From the NCBI GenBank assembly GCA_002421605.1, contig DISJ01000008.1:280506-344505 (forward strand): 64,000 nt of DNA, written 5' to 3'. Made by a program: the position numbers and the translations under genes. The number at the start of each line of letters is the position of its first letter. Positions within the stretch are counted from its first letter, which is position 1. Origin of the DNA: Rhodobacteraceae bacterium UBA6213 (GTDB lineage: Bacteria; Pseudomonadota; Alphaproteobacteria; Rhodobacterales; Rhodobacteraceae). The notes below the pieces were generated by a model, which saw only the letters and a program-made list of their open reading frames with translations, was not told the origin of the DNA and searched no databases. Positions 34,756 through 43,554 of this stretch are shown piece after piece.

Positions 34756-34832
34756 CTGCTTCAGACAAAATATCCCCCGCGGAGCGTCTTTGCCAGCAAA
34801 GCGCCTTCGGCGAGGATATTTGGGCTGAAGCA
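34756..34832. repeat. palindromic intergenic element, copy A
   Basis: Outer arms CTGCTTCAG and CTGAAGCA enclose AAAATATCCCCC...GGATATTTGGG and a GC-rich centre. The first 31 bases are identical to copy C at 63409, and the same half-motifs recur in copy B at 50609. It begins three bases after the stop of the glycosyltransferase-like gene. Confidence 0.8.
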
Positions 34833-34923
34833 ATTGAAGGAAAGTGTTTGCCCAAACCCCGATAGCGCAAGAAGCCCGTCTCGCTGAGGCGGCATTTCGC
34901 GGTAATGTTTTCCATCAAAGCTC

Positions 34924-34966
34924 GAAACCGCTAACGGTTTCATCCGCGTCGCAGCGTTGCGCGACG
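34924..34966 (+). promoter_or_regulatory. paired hairpins in the metY leader
   Basis: GAAACCG-CTAA-CGGTTTC (34924-34941) is a perfect seven-base stem. CGTCGC (34947-34952) and GCGACG (34961-34966) form a second stem 5 bases later. Both precede metY by 45-87 bases. They may form a cis-acting RNA, but I could not match them to a known SAM riboswitch class. Confidence 0.4.
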
Positions 34967-35010
34967 ATCCGACGCAGGTTAGGGTTCGCGCAAATCTAGG
35001 GAGCCCCGAA

Positions 35011-36294
35011 ATGACCGCATTAGCCTTTGACACTTTGCAGATCCACGCTGGCAGCACGCCCGACCCCGCCACCGGGGCGCGGCAGGTGCCGATTTATCAG
35101 ACCACCGCCTATGTCTTTCGTGATGCCGATCACGCGGCCAAGCTCTTCAATCTGCAAGAGGTCGGCTACATCTATTCGCGCCTGACCAACCCAACGGTCT
35201 CGGCGCTGGCCAACCGGGTGGCAGCGCTTGAGGGCGGGGCGGGCGCGGTGTGCTGCTCGTCCGGTCACGCGGCGCAGATCATGGCGCTGTTTCCGCTGAT
35301 GCAGCCAGGGTGCAACGTGATTGCCTCGACCCGCCTTTATGGCGGAACTATCCAGCAGTTTTCCAACACCATCCGCAAGTTCGGCTGGTCAGCAAAGTTT
35401 GTCGATCTCGACGATCTTGCGGCGCTCGAGGCTGCGGTGGACGAAAACACGCGCGCGATTTTTTGCGAGTCGATCTCTAACCCCGGCGGCTATATCACCG
35501 ACATACCCGCGGTAGCGGCGTTGGCCAACAAGGCGGGCATACCGCTGATCGTCGACAACACGCTGGCCACGCCTTACCTGTGCCGCCCGATCGAGCAGGG
35601 CGCCACGCTGGTGGTGCATTCGGCGACCAAATACTTGACAGGCAACGGCACTGTGACCGGTGGCGTGATTGTTGACAGCGGCAAGTTCGACTGGTCCGCC
35701 AGCGACAAGTTCCCCAGCCTTGCTGCGCCCGAGCCGGCCTATCACGGGCTGAACTTCCATGCGGCACTTGGACCGATGGCCTATACCTTCCATTCGATTG
35801 CGGTGGGCTTGCGCGATCTTGGCATGACCATGAACCCGCAAGGCGCGCATTATACGCTCATGGGAATCGAGACTTTGAGCCTGCGGATGCAACGCCATGT
35901 GGAAAATGCTGAAAAAGTAGCAGCTTGGCTCGAACGTGATCCGCGGGTCGACTATGTCACCTATGCCGGGCTGCCCTCGTCGCCCTGGCACAGCCGGGTC
36001 GCGAAGGTGACGCCCAAGGGTGCTGGGGCGCTATTCACCTTTGCGGTGAAGGGCGGGTATGACGCCTGTGTGAAGCTGGTCGACAGCCTCAAGTTGTTCA
36101 GCCATGTGGCCAACCTTGGCGACACGCGCAGCCTTGTCATTCATGCCGCCTCGACCACGCACCGCCAGTTGACCGAAGCGCAGCAAGTCGCCGCGGGGGC
36201 CGGGCCGAACGTGGTGCGCCTGTCAATCGGGATCGAGGATGCGGGTGATCTGATCGCCGATCTCGACCAGGCGCTTGCAGGCGCAACGGCGTGA
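35011..36294 (+). CDS. metY: O-acetylhomoserine sulfhydrylase (aminocarboxypropyltransferase)
   Basis: A 427-residue PLP enzyme of the Cys/Met metabolism family, which makes homocysteine (or methionine) from O-acetylhomoserine and sulfide or methanethiol. The N-terminus FDTLQIHAGSTPDPATGARQ and length are those of MetY rather than MetB/MetZ. The Schiff-base Lys207 lies in VVHSATKYLTGNGTV, and the phosphate-contact Tyr/Arg segment is EVGYIYSRLTNPT. AGGGAG lies eight bases before the ATG at 35011; the frame stays open to 34957. The leader has two hairpins (34924-34966). Confidence 0.95.
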   Translation: MTALAFDTLQIHAGSTPDPATGARQVPIYQTTAYVFRDADHAAKLFNLQEVGYIYSRLTNPTVSALANRVAALEGGAGAVCCSSGHAAQIMALFPLMQPGCNVIASTRLYGGTIQQFSNTIRKFGWSAKFVDLDDLAALEAAVDENTRAIFCESISNPGGYITDIPAVAALANKAGIPLIVDNTLATPYLCRPIEQGATLVVHSATKYLTGNGTVTGGVIVDSGKFDWSASDKFPSLAAPEPAYHGLNFHAALGPMAYTFHSIAVGLRDLGMTMNPQGAHYTLMGIETLSLRMQRHVENAEKVAAWLERDPRVDYVTYAGLPSSPWHSRVAKVTPKGAGALFTFAVKGGYDACVKLVDSLKLFSHVANLGDTRSLVIHAASTTHRQLTEAQQVAAGAGPNVVRLSIGIEDAGDLIADLDQALAGATA

Positions 36295-36300
36295 GGTTTT

Positions 36301-36329
36301 GGCCGGGCGCGGTATTTCCCCGCCCGGTC
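36301..36329 (+). terminator. hairpin downstream of metY
   Basis: GGCCGGGCG and CGCCCGGTC pair (one G-T wobble) around an 11-base loop directly after the metY stop. Only a weak T-tract follows. It is probably the metY terminator or 3'-end stabiliser. Confidence 0.5.
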
Positions 36330-36516
36330 GTTGCGCACCGATGCCCCGCGTTATCTGGCGGCGGGCGCACAATAAAGCCCCGCGCCGGGCATAACTCCGC
36401 TGGCCAAGAGGTCTCTGTTCACGCCTGCCTTTCCATGCGCAGAAATCTGCCATAACCTGTGGCGGGGCCCGTTTCCGCGGTTTCAGCCCCCTGTTGATCT
36501 ATGCTAGGGGCTTGGC

Positions 36517-39500
36517 ATGAAACCCTCTTTCGCGCTTAATCTGACACATGACGGCATCGGCCTGTTGCACCGCACCGGGTCCGGCTGGCTAAGTGTTGGC
36601 GAAGTGCCGCTGGATGCGCCCGATCTGTCGGGGGCGCTGGCGACTTTGCGGCGCACCGGGTTGGGGTTAATGCCGCAGGGAATACTGAGCAAAATCGTCA
36701 TTCCCGCCTCGCAAGTGCTGTATCTGACGCTCGATGCACCCGGCCCGGATGCCGCGCAGCGGCGCAGGCAGATCATCCACGCGCTCGAGGGACGCACACC
36801 CTACCCCGTTGCCGATCTGGCGTTCGATTGGTCAGGCACCGGCAAAACAGTGCGCGTCGCTGTGGTAGCGCGCGAGACTTTGAAAGAGGCGGCAGCATTT
36901 GCCGAAACCCACCGCTTCAACCCGGTCAGCTTCGTTGCGATTCCCGCCGCCGGGGAATTCGCGGGCGAGCCGTTCTTTGGGCTGACTCAGAGCGCCGCAC
37001 AGCATTTGCCTGAAAGCGCCCGGCTAGACCGTGACCAAGATCCGATCCGCGTTCTGGGCATCGCCGCGCCGCGCCTTATGGCTGACGACCCGGTAGCTGA
37101 ACCGCCGGTTCCAGCACCTGAAGGCGCGCCTGAACCGCTGATCGAGTCGCCCGAGCCCGAGATTTTGCACGAGGCAGAAGGGCCCGCGCCGCAGCCCGAT
37201 CTTGACGCGCCAAAGGTAACCCTTACCGCCGATGCACCAATGCCGGCCACGACAGAGGGCGCGGAGTTGCCCGAATTGGGGGCCGAAACGCCGCTTGCCG
37301 AGCCGGAGGCTGCGCCCACCGTCGATGCGCCAATGTCGGAAGGTGCGGAACTGTCCGAGTTGGGGGCCGAAACGCCGCTTGCCGAGCTTGCACCCTTGCC
37401 CGAACCGCCTGTTGTCTCAATGGCGCCTGCAGGGGATGCTTTGCCTGACACGATGGCACCGGAGCCGCTAGAAACATCCTCCGCGACAACGCCTGCGCCT
37501 TTGCTCGACACGCCAGAAGGTGAGTCCGCCGATAACGTCCAAGCGACCGTCCCCTTTGATTCGCCAACGGTTGCCGATGATCCGACAACGGTTGCCAGCG
37601 CACCCGCAGGCGAACCCGCACCCGACGCGCCGAGCGAGCCTGAAGCGGTGCCGGACGGCGCTGCGGAAGGCGAGGCCGCGGCTGTTGACAAGAACGTTTT
37701 GCCTTCATCTCCTCTATATCTACCCGCTGAAACGGAGGCCGCGCCCGCCGCGCCAGCGCCAAAGCGCAAACAACGTGGCGCCGCCAAAGCACAGAAATCG
37801 ACTGAAGTGGACGGGGAAGCCAAAACCGCGCCCGTTCGCAGCAGAAAAAACAAAAAGGCCGAAGTCGCGGCCGTGATCGCTGCAGCAACGGCGACAGAGA
37901 CTGCAAACACGCAGGAAGTCGCAAGCCCGACGGACGCTCGCCCAACGGACGCCGCATCGGCGCAACCTGTGGACCCGGCAGGTGACTCGTTCGCGGCTTT
38001 AACGCTCGATGGGGCTGCGCGCACGACAACCCCTTCGGCCGCAACCTCGCCGGATGCCACCTCGGCACCCGAGCCTGATGAACGCATTGCAGTGGACGCT
38101 GTCGCACCCGATTCCGGCGCCGCTGAAAGTGACACGAAAGCGCCAGAGGTGCCTTCCGCCCCTGTGGCACCCGATTCGCATGCAGCGGCCGACTTAGCCG
38201 CACCGCCGCCGGAAACCGATCCGGCGCCGCCGCCACCCCCCTTTGCCGCGACCGCACCATTTGCGGATGTTTCAACACCCAAGGTTTCGCCCGAACCTAC
38301 ACCGCCCGCAGCGTTACCGCCCGTAGAATTGTTCGCCAGCCGCCGCAAAAGTCCGGCCAAGGGCGCCGCCCCGGTTATGCCCAAAGGTTTGGTTGCGCAG
38401 CGCAATCAAACCACCGACAAGCCCGTCCGTGTAGCGCTGCAAAACGATCTGGTAAAACCAGAAGATAACGAGCAAGTCGCCAAAACATTCGCAGCCCCCG
38501 CTAAACTAGGGACAAGCGTCCCAGGCGCGCGCGTGCCCGACCCACGGCTGGCGCGCGAAGGAAGCGCCATCGCCGCGCCGCTGGCAGCAGCAGCACGCCC
38601 TAAACCCGCCTCAGGAGCGACGCAGCAGTTGCAAGCGCTTGCCGGGCGCGCCGCAGCATCGGGCAGCGCCGCGGGGCAGGCGTTGGCGCGCAGGCTTGCA
38701 AACCGCAACGCAGCCGCCGCCTCGCTGGTGCCCGCTGACCCAGCACCTGCTGACGGCGAAGATACCGTACCGGCGCGCGGTGTATTTGGCGCGCGCATGG
38801 CGCGGCCGGTGCCGCGCAGAAGGGCGTATCTGGGCGTGGTACTGAGTTCGGCGCTGGTGCTGTTCATGGCTGTCGTGGCAATCTGGTCGCTTTTTCTTGG
38901 CCCGAGCACGCCGCCAGCGACAGACCTGCCCGAAGTCGTGCTGGCAGCGCCCCCTGTCACACCAGCCGATGTCGGCACCATTGCCACGTCTGACACGGCA
39001 CCCGTCGCAGACGCGCCTGTTGCAGCACTGCCAGATCTCGCGCCGCCGCCAATCACGGCCCTGCCCCTTGCGCTCGATCCAGCGGCGAACACGGAGCCCG
39101 CCACGGCTGAGAATGTTGGCGATGCTGTGGGGGCGCCCGCAGCAGACAGTCCGCCTGCAAGCGATGTAGCAACAGCGCCGACAGACACGCCAAGCGAAGC
39201 AAGCGCAGCACAGGCAGCGGGTGAAACCGTCGTTTCGACATCCGAGGCCGATGTAGTGCCAATCGCGCCCGTGCCGCCGGTTGCGCCCGACGCCATTGCT
39301 GCATTGCCCGACCTGTCTGACACAACGATTTCAGACGCGCCGACCATCGCGCCCGACGCCGTGGTGCCCCCGGCGCTTGCCGATGCTGCTGATGCAACGG
39401 GCGACGCTGGTGCACGGCCACCGCCTGTTGATGACGTGGCCGCCGCAACCGCGACGGTCGCACTGCCCGCCGGCCTGCCCCCAAGCCCCGCAGTCCCCGC

Positions 39501-40725
39501 TGAACCGGATATTCAAGTTGCGGCGACCCCATCAGAAACGGGCAACGCCGTAGCCGAGGCGGGCGCAACCGCCATCGCTGCCGCGTTGCCACCAATCACC
39601 GTTCTACCTGCCCTAAGCGGAGCCGAGCTTGCGGCTCTGGCGCGCAGTGCACTGCAAGAGGCGCCCGCCGCCGCCACGGCAGAGCCACTCGCGACAACCG
39701 CGCTGGCGAGCGCGCCGTTGCCCATTGTCGCCCTGCCACCGCTGGATGCACCCGCGAGCGACGCCACACAAGATGCGCCGGTTGTTGCCCCAGAGGTCGC
39801 GCCACAGTCCACCGTAGCTTTGGTGCCTACCGTCGAGGGCACGCCGATGCCGGGCGGCTTTACCCTGTTCGCCGGACGGCCCGATGCGGCACCGGGGCCA
39901 CGACCAACCACCATCGAAGCCGCCGCGCGGCAGGCGCAAGCCGCCGCCGAAGCAGCAATCGCAGCTGAAAAGGCAGCACTCGCCGCAGCGCGCCCGCAGC
40001 AGCGTCCGGTGACAGAAACACCCGCCCCTGCCCCAGCCGAGACGGCACCTGCAATTGCGCCCGACGCAGACCCCGACGCGCAACTTTCCCCCGAGGCGGG
40101 TGCTGACGCCGCGCCTGAAGTCGCGCTCGCCGCACCCGTTGCGGCCCCACTTACCGCCGAGCAAAGCGAACTGGCAGCGCGCCGCCCGACCGCACGCCCG
40201 CAAACCATCGCCGCCACCGCAGCCGCCACCGCGGCCGCACGCAGCGCCGAGGCAGAGCGGTTGGCCGCAACGCTTGCCAGCGCCACGCAAAGTGCCGTCG
40301 CCACGTCACCCCGCCCAGCTGCGCGGCCACGCACTGTCAGCGCCCCAGCCGCCGCAGCACTTGACCGCGCGCTCACCGAAGCGCTGGCGGCCCCCGCCGC
40401 CCAAGCCGCGGCGGCAAACAACCAACCCGTTGAAACCGACGAGCCGGAGGTGCCCGACGTGGTCGCATCCGGCGCCACACCCACATCGGTCGCACAACAG
40501 GCAACCGAGACAAATGCCATTGACCTAAGCGAATTGACACTGGTCGGCCTGTTCGGTGCGTCAGGCTCGCGCCGTGCGCTACTGCGCCTGCCGTCCGGGC
40601 GGTTCCAGACCGTCGAAGTTGGCGATCGGGTGGACAACGGGCAGGTGGTCGCCATTTCTGAAACACAGATGAGCTACGTCAAAAGCGGCAAGACCATCAC
40701 GCTCAAGTTGCTGCAAAGCAACTAA
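36517..40725 (+). CDS. 1402-residue protein, PilM/GspL-like N-end and PilP/GspC-like C-end
   Basis: The first ~170 residues (SFALNLTHDGIGLLHR, ILSKIVIPASQVLYLTLDAP, RRQIIHALEGRTPYPVADLA, then DWSGTG) follow the pattern of actin-like PilM/GspL cytoplasmic domains. Residues ~180-760 are a Pro/Ala/Glu linker with some Lys/Arg patches. One membrane helix (YLGVVLSSALVLFMAVVAIW, about 769-788) follows, then a second ~540-residue Pro/Ala-rich linker. The last ~65 residues (SELTLVGLFGASGSRRALLR, then VEVGDRVDNGQVVAI and TITLKLLQSN) resemble the small beta domain of PilP/GspC. This topology would span cytoplasm, membrane and periplasm in one chain. No other pilus or type II secretion gene is in the window. 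The domain reading is my inference. Confidence 0.7.
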   Translation: MKPSFALNLTHDGIGLLHRTGSGWLSVGEVPLDAPDLSGALATLRRTGLGLMPQGILSKIVIPASQVLYLTLDAPGPDAAQRRRQIIHALEGRTPYPVADLAFDWSGTGKTVRVAVVARETLKEAAAFAETHRFNPVSFVAIPAAGEFAGEPFFGLTQSAAQHLPESARLDRDQDPIRVLGIAAPRLMADDPVAEPPVPAPEGAPEPLIESPEPEILHEAEGPAPQPDLDAPKVTLTADAPMPATTEGAELPELGAETPLAEPEAAPTVDAPMSEGAELSELGAETPLAELAPLPEPPVVSMAPAGDALPDTMAPEPLETSSATTPAPLLDTPEGESADNVQATVPFDSPTVADDPTTVASAPAGEPAPDAPSEPEAVPDGAAEGEAAAVDKNVLPSSPLYLPAETEAAPAAPAPKRKQRGAAKAQKSTEVDGEAKTAPVRSRKNKKAEVAAVIAAATATETANTQEVASPTDARPTDAASAQPVDPAGDSFAALTLDGAARTTTPSAATSPDATSAPEPDERIAVDAVAPDSGAAESDTKAPEVPSAPVAPDSHAAADLAAPPPETDPAPPPPPFAATAPFADVSTPKVSPEPTPPAALPPVELFASRRKSPAKGAAPVMPKGLVAQRNQTTDKPVRVALQNDLVKPEDNEQVAKTFAAPAKLGTSVPGARVPDPRLAREGSAIAAPLAAAARPKPASGATQQLQALAGRAAASGSAAGQALARRLANRNAAAASLVPADPAPADGEDTVPARGVFGARMARPVPRRRAYLGVVLSSALVLFMAVVAIWSLFLGPSTPPATDLPEVVLAAPPVTPADVGTIATSDTAPVADAPVAALPDLAPPPITALPLALDPAANTEPATAENVGDAVGAPAADSPPASDVATAPTDTPSEASAAQAAGETVVSTSEADVVPIAPVPPVAPDAIAALPDLSDTTISDAPTIAPDAVVPPALADAADATGDAGARPPPVDDVAAATATVALPAGLPPSPAVPAEPDIQVAATPSETGNAVAEAGATAIAAALPPITVLPALSGAELAALARSALQEAPAAATAEPLATTALASAPLPIVALPPLDAPASDATQDAPVVAPEVAPQSTVALVPTVEGTPMPGGFTLFAGRPDAAPGPRPTTIEAAARQAQAAAEAAIAAEKAALAAARPQQRPVTETPAPAPAETAPAIAPDADPDAQLSPEAGADAAPEVALAAPVAAPLTAEQSELAARRPTARPQTIAATAAATAAARSAEAERLAATLASATQSAVATSPRPAARPRTVSAPAAAALDRALTEALAAPAAQAAAANNQPVETDEPEVPDVVASGATPTSVAQQATETNAIDLSELTLVGLFGASGSRRALLRLPSGRFQTVEVGDRVDNGQVVAISETQMSYVKSGKTITLKLLQSN
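37261..37386 (+). repeat. 84-base-period repeat inside the linker
   Basis: A 42-base block at 37261-37302 recurs with few changes at 37345-37386, coding GAELPELGAETPLAE and GAELSELGAETPLAE. It marks recent expansion of the disordered linker by duplication. Confidence 0.8.
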
Positions 40726-40848
40726 CAAAACCGCTGCCAATACGGCCGATTGCGCACAACGCCGCTTGTGCCGTGCCGGACATGCGCTACTTTTGACGCA
40801 CGAACCGGATTCGGCGCGCTGAGCGGCGGGCGGGGCCTTTGGGGGTAT

Positions 40849-42717
40849 ATGGACAGCTTTCTCTATCAGGCCACGCTCTATCTGGTCGCTATGGTCGTCG
40901 CGGTACCTGTGGCCGCGCGGCTCGGGCTTGGCTCGGTGCTCGGCTACTTGTTGATCGGGCTTTTGATCGGCCCGGTCACCGGGCTGGCGGGCAACGCCAT
41001 GAGCGATCTGCAGCATATCGCCGAGTTTGGTGTGGTGATGATGCTGTTCCTGATCGGGTTGGAGCTCGAACCCCGCGCGCTTTGGGCGATGCGCGGCAAA
41101 CTGGTGGGGCTGGGCGGGCTGCAGGTGCTAGGCACAGTCGCGGCAATTGCGGTAATTTTGATTCTCGCGGGGCAAGGTTGGCGCATTTCGATCGCGCTTG
41201 GCATGATCTTTGCGCTCTCTTCGACCGCTATTGTGCTGCAGACCATGACCGAAAAGCGGTTGATGCAGACTGCGGGCGGGCGCGCGAGCTTTGCCGTGCT
41301 GTTGACGCAGGACATTGCGGTGATCCCGATGCTGGCGCTGATGCCGCTTTTGGCGCTGCCGGGCGCGCGTCTGGTCGCAAAAGGCGACAACGAGGCAGGC
41401 GCGGTGGGCGATTTTCTGCAAAGCCTGCCGGCTTGGGGGGCCGCACTTTCCACCTTCGTTGCCGTCGCGGCCGTGGTGCTTGGTGGGCACTATCTGGTGC
41501 GGCCGCTATTTCGCTATGTGCACGCTGCCAAGCTGCGCGAAATCAATACCGCGATGGCGCTGATGATTGTGGTGGGTATCGCCTCGCTCATGAACCTCGT
41601 AGGGCTGTCGCCCGCGCTTGGCACCTTTCTGGCCGGGGTGGTGCTTGCCGATAGCGAGTTCAAGCACGAACTTGAAAGCAGTATCGAACCGTTCAAGGGC
41701 TTGTTTCTGGGGATGTTCTTCATCACAGTTGGCGCAGGCATGAACTTTGCGCCACTGGTTGCAGCACCTGCCAACATCATCGGATTGGTGCTGTCTCTGG
41801 TAATTTTGAAGGCAGCGGTGCTTTACGTTCTTGGTGTCACGTCTGGGCTGCAATCGCGTGATCGGTGGCTTTTTACCCTCGGGCTCGCGCAGGCGGGTGA
41901 GTTTGGATTTGTGCTGATTTCCTTCGCGCTCAGCCAGCGCATCCTGCCCGAGCCGACCGCGCAGAAGGCGCTGTTGATCGTAGCGTTGTCGATGCTGATC
42001 ACGCCGGTCCTGTTCATCGCGCTTGACCGGCTTGGGCGGCGCCAAAAAACGGCGGAGGCCGCCCCGCCCGATACGATCGAGGCGCAGGGACCAATCATCA
42101 TTGCCGGTGTCGGGCGCTTTGGGCAGGTGGTGAACCGCATGGTCACGATGTCAGGCTTCAAGACCACCGTGCTCGATAACGACCTTAAAACCATCCAGCT
42201 GATGCGGAAGTTCGGCTTCAAGGCCTATTTCGGCGATCCGACACGACCCGATCTACTGGCTTCTGCAGGGTTGGCGCAGGCCAGCGTGCTTGTGATCTGC
42301 CTTGACGACTATGCCGCTTCGACACGGCTGGTCGCTTATGCCCGACGCGTGCGGCCCGATTTGCACATCATCGCCCGCGCCCGCGACCGCGTGCATGTAT
42401 TCGAGCTTTACCGCGCCGGTGCCGATGACATCGTGCGCGAGTTGTTCGACTCGAGCCTGCGTGCCGCGCGCTACGTGCTCGAAAACGTCGGGCTTTCCGA
42501 GTTCGAGGCGGCCGAGGCGTTCCGTATATTCTACAAGCTTGACCGAGAGGGGTTGCGCGATCTGGCGCAGGTCTGGAAGCCCGGCGTTCCTGTCGAGGAA
42601 AATGCTCAGTACATGGAGTTGAGCCGCATCCTTAATCGCGACATGGAAAACGCGCTGCTGGTGCGCGACCGCTCGGTGCCCGAGGGCGCACCATCAAGCT
42701 TGCACGAGCCGAATTGA
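40849..42717 (+). CDS. CPA2 family cation:proton antiporter (KefB/KefC-like) with RCK domain
   Basis: A 622-residue protein with about twelve membrane segments (1-390) including GVVMMLFLIGLELEPRALWA, TSTAIV-like LSSTAIVLQTMTEKRLMQT, and GTFLAGVVLADSEFKHELES. A cytoplasmic RCK_N Rossmann domain (IIIAGVGRFGQVVNRMVTMS at about 422-441, with Asp in VLDNDLKT) probably binds NAD(H). It would exchange K+ or Na+ for protons. It lacks evidence of a KefF/KefG partner nearby, so glutathione gating as in E. coli Kef cannot be assumed. The ATG at 40849 replaces an open frame to 40750 that has an unlikely leader. Confidence 0.92.
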   Translation: MDSFLYQATLYLVAMVVAVPVAARLGLGSVLGYLLIGLLIGPVTGLAGNAMSDLQHIAEFGVVMMLFLIGLELEPRALWAMRGKLVGLGGLQVLGTVAAIAVILILAGQGWRISIALGMIFALSSTAIVLQTMTEKRLMQTAGGRASFAVLLTQDIAVIPMLALMPLLALPGARLVAKGDNEAGAVGDFLQSLPAWGAALSTFVAVAAVVLGGHYLVRPLFRYVHAAKLREINTAMALMIVVGIASLMNLVGLSPALGTFLAGVVLADSEFKHELESSIEPFKGLFLGMFFITVGAGMNFAPLVAAPANIIGLVLSLVILKAAVLYVLGVTSGLQSRDRWLFTLGLAQAGEFGFVLISFALSQRILPEPTAQKALLIVALSMLITPVLFIALDRLGRRQKTAEAAPPDTIEAQGPIIIAGVGRFGQVVNRMVTMSGFKTTVLDNDLKTIQLMRKFGFKAYFGDPTRPDLLASAGLAQASVLVICLDDYAASTRLVAYARRVRPDLHIIARARDRVHVFELYRAGADDIVRELFDSSLRAARYVLENVGLSEFEAAEAFRIFYKLDREGLRDLAQVWKPGVPVEENAQYMELSRILNRDMENALLVRDRSVPEGAPSSLHEPN

Positions 42718-42801
42718 TCACAACTACGTGAACATGATCCCAAGCATGTGCTAAATGACCGGACAGCCCTATGTCGGGAAGAGTTTTCAGGGAGCGAGAC
42801 A

Positions 42802-43554
42802 ATGGCGCGAGTGTTCGAGTTTGGCGAAGTGGTCGAGGGTTTTCCGATCCGAGTGGTGAATGAGCGCGAAGCGCGCGCTGGCGCAGGCATCTTGCTGCTC
42901 TTCGGGCTTTTCGCCTTTTCGCAGGCATTCCTCAACGGCTCGTTCACGATGACGCGCATGGTGATCTTGGTTTTCGCGGTCGACTTTGCGATTCGTGTGC
43001 TGATCAACCCACGCTTTGCGCCAAGCCTGATCCTTGGGCGCTACATGGTGCGCAAGCAAGCCCCAGACTATGTTGGTGCCCCGCAGAAACGCTTTGCCTG
43101 GGGCTTGGGGCTGGCGATTGCGCTGTTCATGATCGGCTGGAACCTCATCGGCAATCAGGCGGGGCCGGTTGCACTGCTGGGCTGCGTCACCTGTATCCTG
43201 CTTTTGTTTTTTGAGACCTCGTTCGGCATCTGTGTCGGCTGCGCCATCTACAACTGGATCTGGCCCGGTCAAGCACAGCTTTGCCCCGGCGGGGTGTGTG
43301 AAGTGCCAGGGCCACGGGCCGAAATTACTCGGTTGGATTGGGGGCAAGGCGCTGTTATTGCTGCAACACTCGCCGCCATTATCGTCGTTTCACCGATCGT
43401 CGCGGGAATGCAGAGCCCCGGCTACTTTGGGCCAGGTGCCCACGCCATGAGCGACACCGTCACGGTTGCCGATGCGTCAGCAGCGTGTGAGGCGCCTGCC
43501 ATCGCGCGACTTATGGGCATGGATGCGCATTGGCGCGCGAAAAACGGATGCTAA
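42802..43554 (+). CDS. DUF4395 family membrane protein with paired cysteines
   Basis: A 250-residue protein with four to five hydrophobic segments. The early EGFPIRVVNEREARAGAGI and IRVLINPRFAPSLILGRYMV blocks fit DUF4395. Cysteines come in pairs: C128/C131 (GCVTC), C144/C147 (CVGC) and C161/C166 (CPGGVC), the last two pairs close to a Trp-rich membrane edge. This suggests metal binding or disulfide exchange. CAGGGAG precedes the ATG. The stop overlaps a convergent Crp/Fnr-type regulator gene by four bases. Its function is unknown. Confidence 0.82.
   Translation: MARVFEFGEVVEGFPIRVVNEREARAGAGILLLFGLFAFSQAFLNGSFTMTRMVILVFAVDFAIRVLINPRFAPSLILGRYMVRKQAPDYVGAPQKRFAWGLGLAIALFMIGWNLIGNQAGPVALLGCVTCILLLFFETSFGICVGCAIYNWIWPGQAQLCPGGVCEVPGPRAEITRLDWGQGAVIAATLAAIIVVSPIVAGMQSPGYFGPGAHAMSDTVTVADASAACEAPAIARLMGMDAHWRAKNGC

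Noticed and set aside
34833..35010. A SAM-II riboswitch before metY
   Set aside because: The two stems are present, but I could not find the conserved SAM-II core; kept only as an unassigned structured leader.
37261..37386. CRISPR-like spaced repeats
   Set aside because: The repeats are in frame inside a coding linker, only two units, with no cas genes.
36987..38405. A 472-codon Gly/Ser/Ala-rich frame antisense to the 1402-residue protein gene
   Set aside because: It mirrors the Pro/Ala codons of the linker; no domain, and third-position bias favours the plus strand.
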